Assembly: GCA_964653285.1 (NCBI GenBank)
Contig: CAZZEX010000165.1
Location: forward strand, 1 to 6,566
From: CAZZEX01 sp964653285
Lineage (GTDB): Bacteria; Chloroflexota; Anaerolineae; B4-G1
Reading direction: 5' to 3'
Length of the DNA: 6,566 nt
In this document: positions 6,292 to 6,566 of the stretch, one piece after another
How the letters are laid out: the number at the start of each line of letters is the position of its first letter
Position numbering within the stretch: the stretch's first letter is position 1
The notes under the pieces: model-generated
What the model saw: the letters and a program-made list of their open reading frames with translations, nothing else
What the model was told of the DNA's origin: nothing
The model's database searches: none
Program-made: the position numbers and the translations under genes

Positions 6292-6566
6292 TCACCGCGC
6301 ACTCTCCAGCGCCAGGATGCGGCGCAGGATGGCGATGGTCGCGGCGTAGGTCGCGTCCATCCCGAAGTAGGACAGGCGCTGCACCCCCAGGTTCTTCCCC
6401 TTGCTCAGCGGCGTGTCGGAGGCGTAGTGGATGATGCCAACGTCGAAAGGCACATCGTCGGCGTACAGTGTGATGATCTCGTTGACCGGATGGCGGCGGG
6501 GGCGCACCGCCTCGTAGATGGCCGAAAGGTACGGCCCGGCCTCCATCTCAATGTCGGTGTACCCCT
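6292..6566 (-). CDS. Partial gene, C-terminus resembling nucleoside phosphorylases
   Basis: Only the 3' end is in the window: about 90 codons ending in TGA at 6294-6292, with the frame open to the window edge. The in-frame ATG at 6546 is most likely internal, since the codons before it (GYTDIE) join smoothly to EMEAGPYLSAIYEA. That segment resembles the VEMEAAG..VAAE stretch of purine nucleoside phosphorylases. The later HYASDTP and the terminal helix TYAATIAILRRILAL match in order the VSD motif, whose Asp is catalytic in E. coli PNP, and the C-terminal helix of that fold. The spacing between the two motifs is longer here, so it would be a divergent member. It leads an operon-like run with the SEC-C and hydroxylase genes. 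The coding call is strong; the family call is tentative and rests on motif order alone. Confidence 0.5.
   Translation of the reverse strand, partial: GYTDIEMEAGPYLSAIYEAVRPRRHPVNEIITLYADDVPFDVGIIHYASDTPLSKGKNLGVQRLSYFGMDATYAATIAILRRILALESAR

Noticed and set aside
5996..6295. Minus-strand GTG start overlapping the stop of the phosphorylase-like gene by four bases (GTGA), reading into a different frame from the SEC-C gene
   Set aside because: The overlap looks like translational coupling and the first 30 residues look plausible, but the remainder is an Arg/Gly-rich shadow of the SEC-C frame and lacks its zinc motif.

Overview
The window is GC-rich, densely coded bacterial chromosome-type DNA with gaps of at most about 45 bases between genes. 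It holds no rRNA, tRNA, CRISPR array or insertion sequence that I can see. The organism cannot be named from this window. High GC, frequent ATG starts behind strong Shine-Dalgarno sites, a large fused PLD/SNF2 helicase and an expanded heptanucleotide repeat inside a gene would fit an environmental Chloroflexota-like bacterium. That is a weak inference from recollection, not a demonstrated placement.

Layout. Positions 1-3313 (+) hold a purine-rich leader with two tandem AAGGAG boxes, then one very large gene. Its product has a single-HKD phospholipase D-like nuclease domain fused to a complete SNF2/RapA-type helicase and a long uncharacterised C-terminus. A 27-base gap with no recognisable terminator separates it from a minus-strand operon that converges on it. 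In transcription order (right to left) the operon contains: the 3' part of a gene whose C-terminus resembles nucleoside phosphorylases (6566-6292); a small SEC-C zinc-motif protein of unknown function (6246-5590); and a molybdenum hydroxylase large subunit of the xanthine dehydrogenase family (5575-3341). Gaps of 45 and 14 bases and good ribosome binding sites suggest co-transcription.

How the genes may work together. The minus-strand set could be a purine-related module: a phosphorylase-like protein would release free base and a molybdenum hydroxylase would oxidise it. The hydroxylase keeps the catalytic Glu and the purine-contacting Gln and Glu of xanthine dehydrogenase, but the position of the second purine-contacting residue (Arg880 in the bovine enzyme) appears to be Asn, so its substrate is open. 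No FAD or 2Fe-2S subunit lies in the window. The helicase belongs functionally elsewhere. PLD-SNF2 fusions are often seen with DNA modification or phage-defence genes, but no partner gene is visible here, so a defence role is inference.

The most unusual local structures are four perfect copies of a 7-base repeat inside the hydroxylase gene, where gain or loss of one copy would shift the frame; a small hairpin just upstream of the SEC-C gene's ribosome binding site; and the tight convergent junction, which contains an orphan Shine-Dalgarno-like sequence. I did not find a clearly new multi-gene system within these bounds.
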